Below the pieces are notes generated by a model. The model did not search any database and was not told the DNA's origin. It saw only the letters and a program-made list of their open reading frames with translations. From Candidatus Magasanikbacteria bacterium CG_4_10_14_0_8_um_filter_42_12 (lineage in GTDB: Bacteria > Patescibacteriota > Patescibacteriia > Magasanikbacterales > UBA922): DNA of 7,088 nt. The DNA lies in assembly GCA_002784795.1 (NCBI GenBank), contig PFLZ01000143.1, positions 1-7,088 of the forward strand. Direction: 5' to 3'. Of the stretch, positions 5,743 to 7,088 are shown piece by piece (within the stretch, counting starts at the first letter, position 1; each line of letters begins with the position of its first letter). The translations under genes were made by a program, and so were the position numbers.

Positions 5743-7056
5743 ATGGTTTTACTGCTACGACAAAAAACATATATAAAAGTTTTTGCTTTTTCTTTTTTGT
5801 GTACGCTATTTGTTATATATCTCCATCTTGCATTGCCGTCGATGTTTAATCAATTTGCCAAGACAAACTTTTTCTTTTCTGATGTGTCTACAAGAATTAG
5901 CGAACCGTATGGAGAATATGTTTGGAATTTGCATACTACCCATCCGGTATTTGCAAGAAGGCAGCTTACGACACAAGTCGTACATTTGTTTCAGCATGTA
6001 TTTGATATTGGGATAATGCCAGCGTTTATTCTGCTACAATCATTGCTTCTCTTTTTTTCTGGGGTGGCTCTCTTTTATTTTATACGGGCTGTAGAATTAG
6101 AAAAGTACTGGTTTGTATCATTGGCAGCATTTTATACAACATTTCCTATTTTATTTGCTTTTTTGCCTAGTATATGGTCGTATGATGATCTTTGGCAAAT
6201 ATTTTTTTTGTTTCTTGTTCTTGCGAATGCGTGGAATCGGAGATATACGTTTACGTTATTTTTCTTATTCCTTGCTCTCGTTTCTCGAGAATCAACGATC
6301 CTGGCGTTTCCTGGGGTTTTTGGGATCATGGTCTATCGAGGATACGCCGGTGTGAAAACAAAAATTTCATTTCGTTCTATATTCACCCATGGATTGATGT
6401 TATTACTTCCAATAGTAGTATATATGTTATATTATGTTGCATTAGGGCACATACTCCATATACAAGGAAGTGACGTCGCATATATGACAACTGAAAGATT
6501 TCGTCATGTTATGTATAATTTTCAGAATACTGCATATAGTGTAGAGTCTTTGGTTGCTCCTGTCCTTGTATGTGGTTTAGCCGTATATGCTCTTTTTCGT
6601 TCCTTGCAAGGGGGATATATGAAAGAAACGTTTTTCCCTCTTGTGATTGGGTTTGTTGTGACTATGTTTGTAAATGTACTTGCTGTCTATACGGGTGGCC
6701 ATGCCTATGAAATGCGCCTTTTTTTCTTACCCCTGGTATTTTTGTATCCACTATTGGGATTTTTATATATGAAAGAATTGAGGACTATACGAGACATAGT
6801 GAAGAAACATACCATGCATAGGCGAGCTGCCCCTATACTTTTTACATATTTCATTTCTTTTTTCCTTTGTATTTTTGCTACAATTGTGTTTAGTTTTTTT
6901 GTATATAGTCCAGTTGGTGGTGGCCCTGTGAGTATGATATATCAATGTTTTCTTTTTTTTGTATTGTTTTTCATTGCTTTGAGTATGTGCTTGCACAGTG
7001 TAGACAAATCAATGAAGCTCCCCGCCCCAGAGGGGCGGGGTATCAGTTCTCTATAA
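5743..7056 (+). CDS. multi-pass membrane protein, possibly GT-C-like
   Basis: From ATG 5743 this is a 437-aa, very hydrophobic protein with roughly 10-12 membrane segments, the first at about residues 11-32. After it comes a polar loop with SEPYGEY and THPVFARRQLTT, which would be outside the cell. Later motifs include SIWSYDDLWQ (144-153) and VSREST (180-185). The layout (helix, large outer loop, many helices) resembles GT-C membrane glycosyltransferases that use lipid-linked sugars, and a polyprenyl-phosphate sugar synthase lies just upstream. I see no decisive GT-C motif, so the function is inferred. An upstream ATG at 5704 would overlap the previous gene by 37 nt and add 13 non-hydrophobic residues; 5743, 2 nt after the previous stop, is preferred. 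The last 14 residues (MKLPAPEGRGISSL) are encoded entirely by the 78-bp repeat, so the native C-terminus has probably been replaced or cut. Confidence 0.8.
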   Translation: MVLLLRQKTYIKVFAFSFLCTLFVIYLHLALPSMFNQFAKTNFFFSDVSTRISEPYGEYVWNLHTTHPVFARRQLTTQVVHLFQHVFDIGIMPAFILLQSLLLFFSGVALFYFIRAVELEKYWFVSLAAFYTTFPILFAFLPSIWSYDDLWQIFFLFLVLANAWNRRYTFTLFFLFLALVSRESTILAFPGVFGIMVYRGYAGVKTKISFRSIFTHGLMLLLPIVVYMLYYVALGHILHIQGSDVAYMTTERFRHVMYNFQNTAYSVESLVAPVLVCGLAVYALFRSLQGGYMKETFFPLVIGFVVTMFVNVLAVYTGGHAYEMRLFFLPLVFLYPLLGFLYMKELRTIRDIVKKHTMHRRAAPILFTYFISFFLCIFATIVFSFFVYSPVGGGPVSMIYQCFLFFVLFFIALSMCLHSVDKSMKLPAPEGRGISSL

Positions 7057-7088
7057 CAACCGTAATTGGTGACTGCTATGGAGTTCTG
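7011..7088 (+). repeat. 78-bp inverted repeat, right copy
   Basis: This is the perfect inverted partner of 17-94, running to the last base of the window. Its first 46 bases carry the final 14 codons and the stop of the membrane-protein gene, and the hairpin lies at 7020-7040. In the frame starting at 7011 it is open for all 26 codons and begins NEAPRPRGAGYQ. That resembles the GC-hairpin-encoded C-terminal tails of TnpB proteins in IS200/IS605 elements, but no transposase gene is present in the window. Both copies have the same orientation relative to the gene cluster that runs into them. The window may end here because an assembly broke at the repeat. Confidence 0.97.
7020..7040 (+). terminator. 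GC hairpin at the end of the aspS cluster
   Basis: This is the same 9-bp-stem, 3-base-loop hairpin as at 65-85, in the sense orientation of the plus-strand operon. It lies inside the coding sequence of the membrane protein, 13 nt before its stop codon at 7054-7056, and no T-tract follows. Efficient termination here would leave an mRNA without a stop codon. That suggests either weak termination or a recent arrival of the repeat. Confidence 0.35.

Noticed and set aside
17..7088. Complete composite transposon bounded by the inverted repeats
   Set aside because: There is no transposase or integrase inside, the interior holds aspS and its operon, and the repeats lie at gene 3' ends, which fits independent repeat copies better.
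1..7088. tRNA, rRNA or CRISPR array
   Set aside because: No cloverleaf-like gene, rRNA-like stretch or regularly spaced repeat was seen on either strand; the only clear larger repeats are the 78-bp pair and the CAP 3'-end pair.

Overview
This 7.1 kb stretch reads as bacterial chromosome, AT-rich and tightly packed. It is probably from an uncultivated bacterium, possibly Candidatus Patescibacteria (CPR). That guess rests on the small intergenic gaps, the near absence of Shine-Dalgarno sites, the style of the secreted CAP-domain protein and the exclusive use of TAA stops in all six genes and the one gene remnant. No 16S rRNA or other diagnostic marker is present, so the taxonomic call is weak. 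The standard genetic code fits: the recognised proteins reach family-typical lengths and end at TAA.

Layout. Two gene clusters diverge from a 113-bp intergenic region (3161-3273). Leftward (minus strand) come a secreted CAP/SCP-domain protein (3160-2171), a RhuM-Fic/Doc fusion (2156-1179), a 34-codon remnant that copies the 3' end of the CAP gene (1175-1071), and an unrecognised 316-aa protein (1043-93). Rightward (plus strand) come aspS, aspartyl-tRNA synthetase (3274-5037), a family 2 glycosyltransferase of the polyprenyl-phosphate mannose synthase type (5045-5740), and a multi-pass membrane protein (5743-7056). The rightward genes are 2-7 nt apart and probably form one operon.

Two structures go beyond ordinary gene content. 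First, the window is bracketed by a perfect 78-bp inverted repeat (17-94 and 7011-7088) with a very GC-rich 9-bp-stem hairpin. Because the clusters diverge, both mRNAs would end in the same 78-nt sequence in the same sense. On the left the repeat supplies the last two bases of a stop codon; on the right it encodes the last 14 residues of the membrane protein. Its hairpin and the GAAGCTCC context resemble the right ends of IS200/IS605-type elements, but that is a hypothesis. Second, the RhuM-Fic gene lies between two copies of the CAP gene's 3' end (2171-2240 and 1071-1140). The first 24 bp, starting at the stop codon, are identical and the rest is diverged but codon-aware. This looks like a cassette insertion that regenerated the 3' end of its target, or a collapsed tandem CAP duplication.

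How the genes may work together. aspS is housekeeping. The glycosyltransferase and the membrane protein could make and use a lipid-linked sugar at the cell envelope. The CAP protein is predicted to be exported, with its CAP domain outside the membrane. The RhuM-Fic protein has a Doc-like active site and looks like an accessory toxin or regulator. The two predicted divergent promoters are interlocked, so transcription of aspS and of the accessory cluster may interfere with each other.
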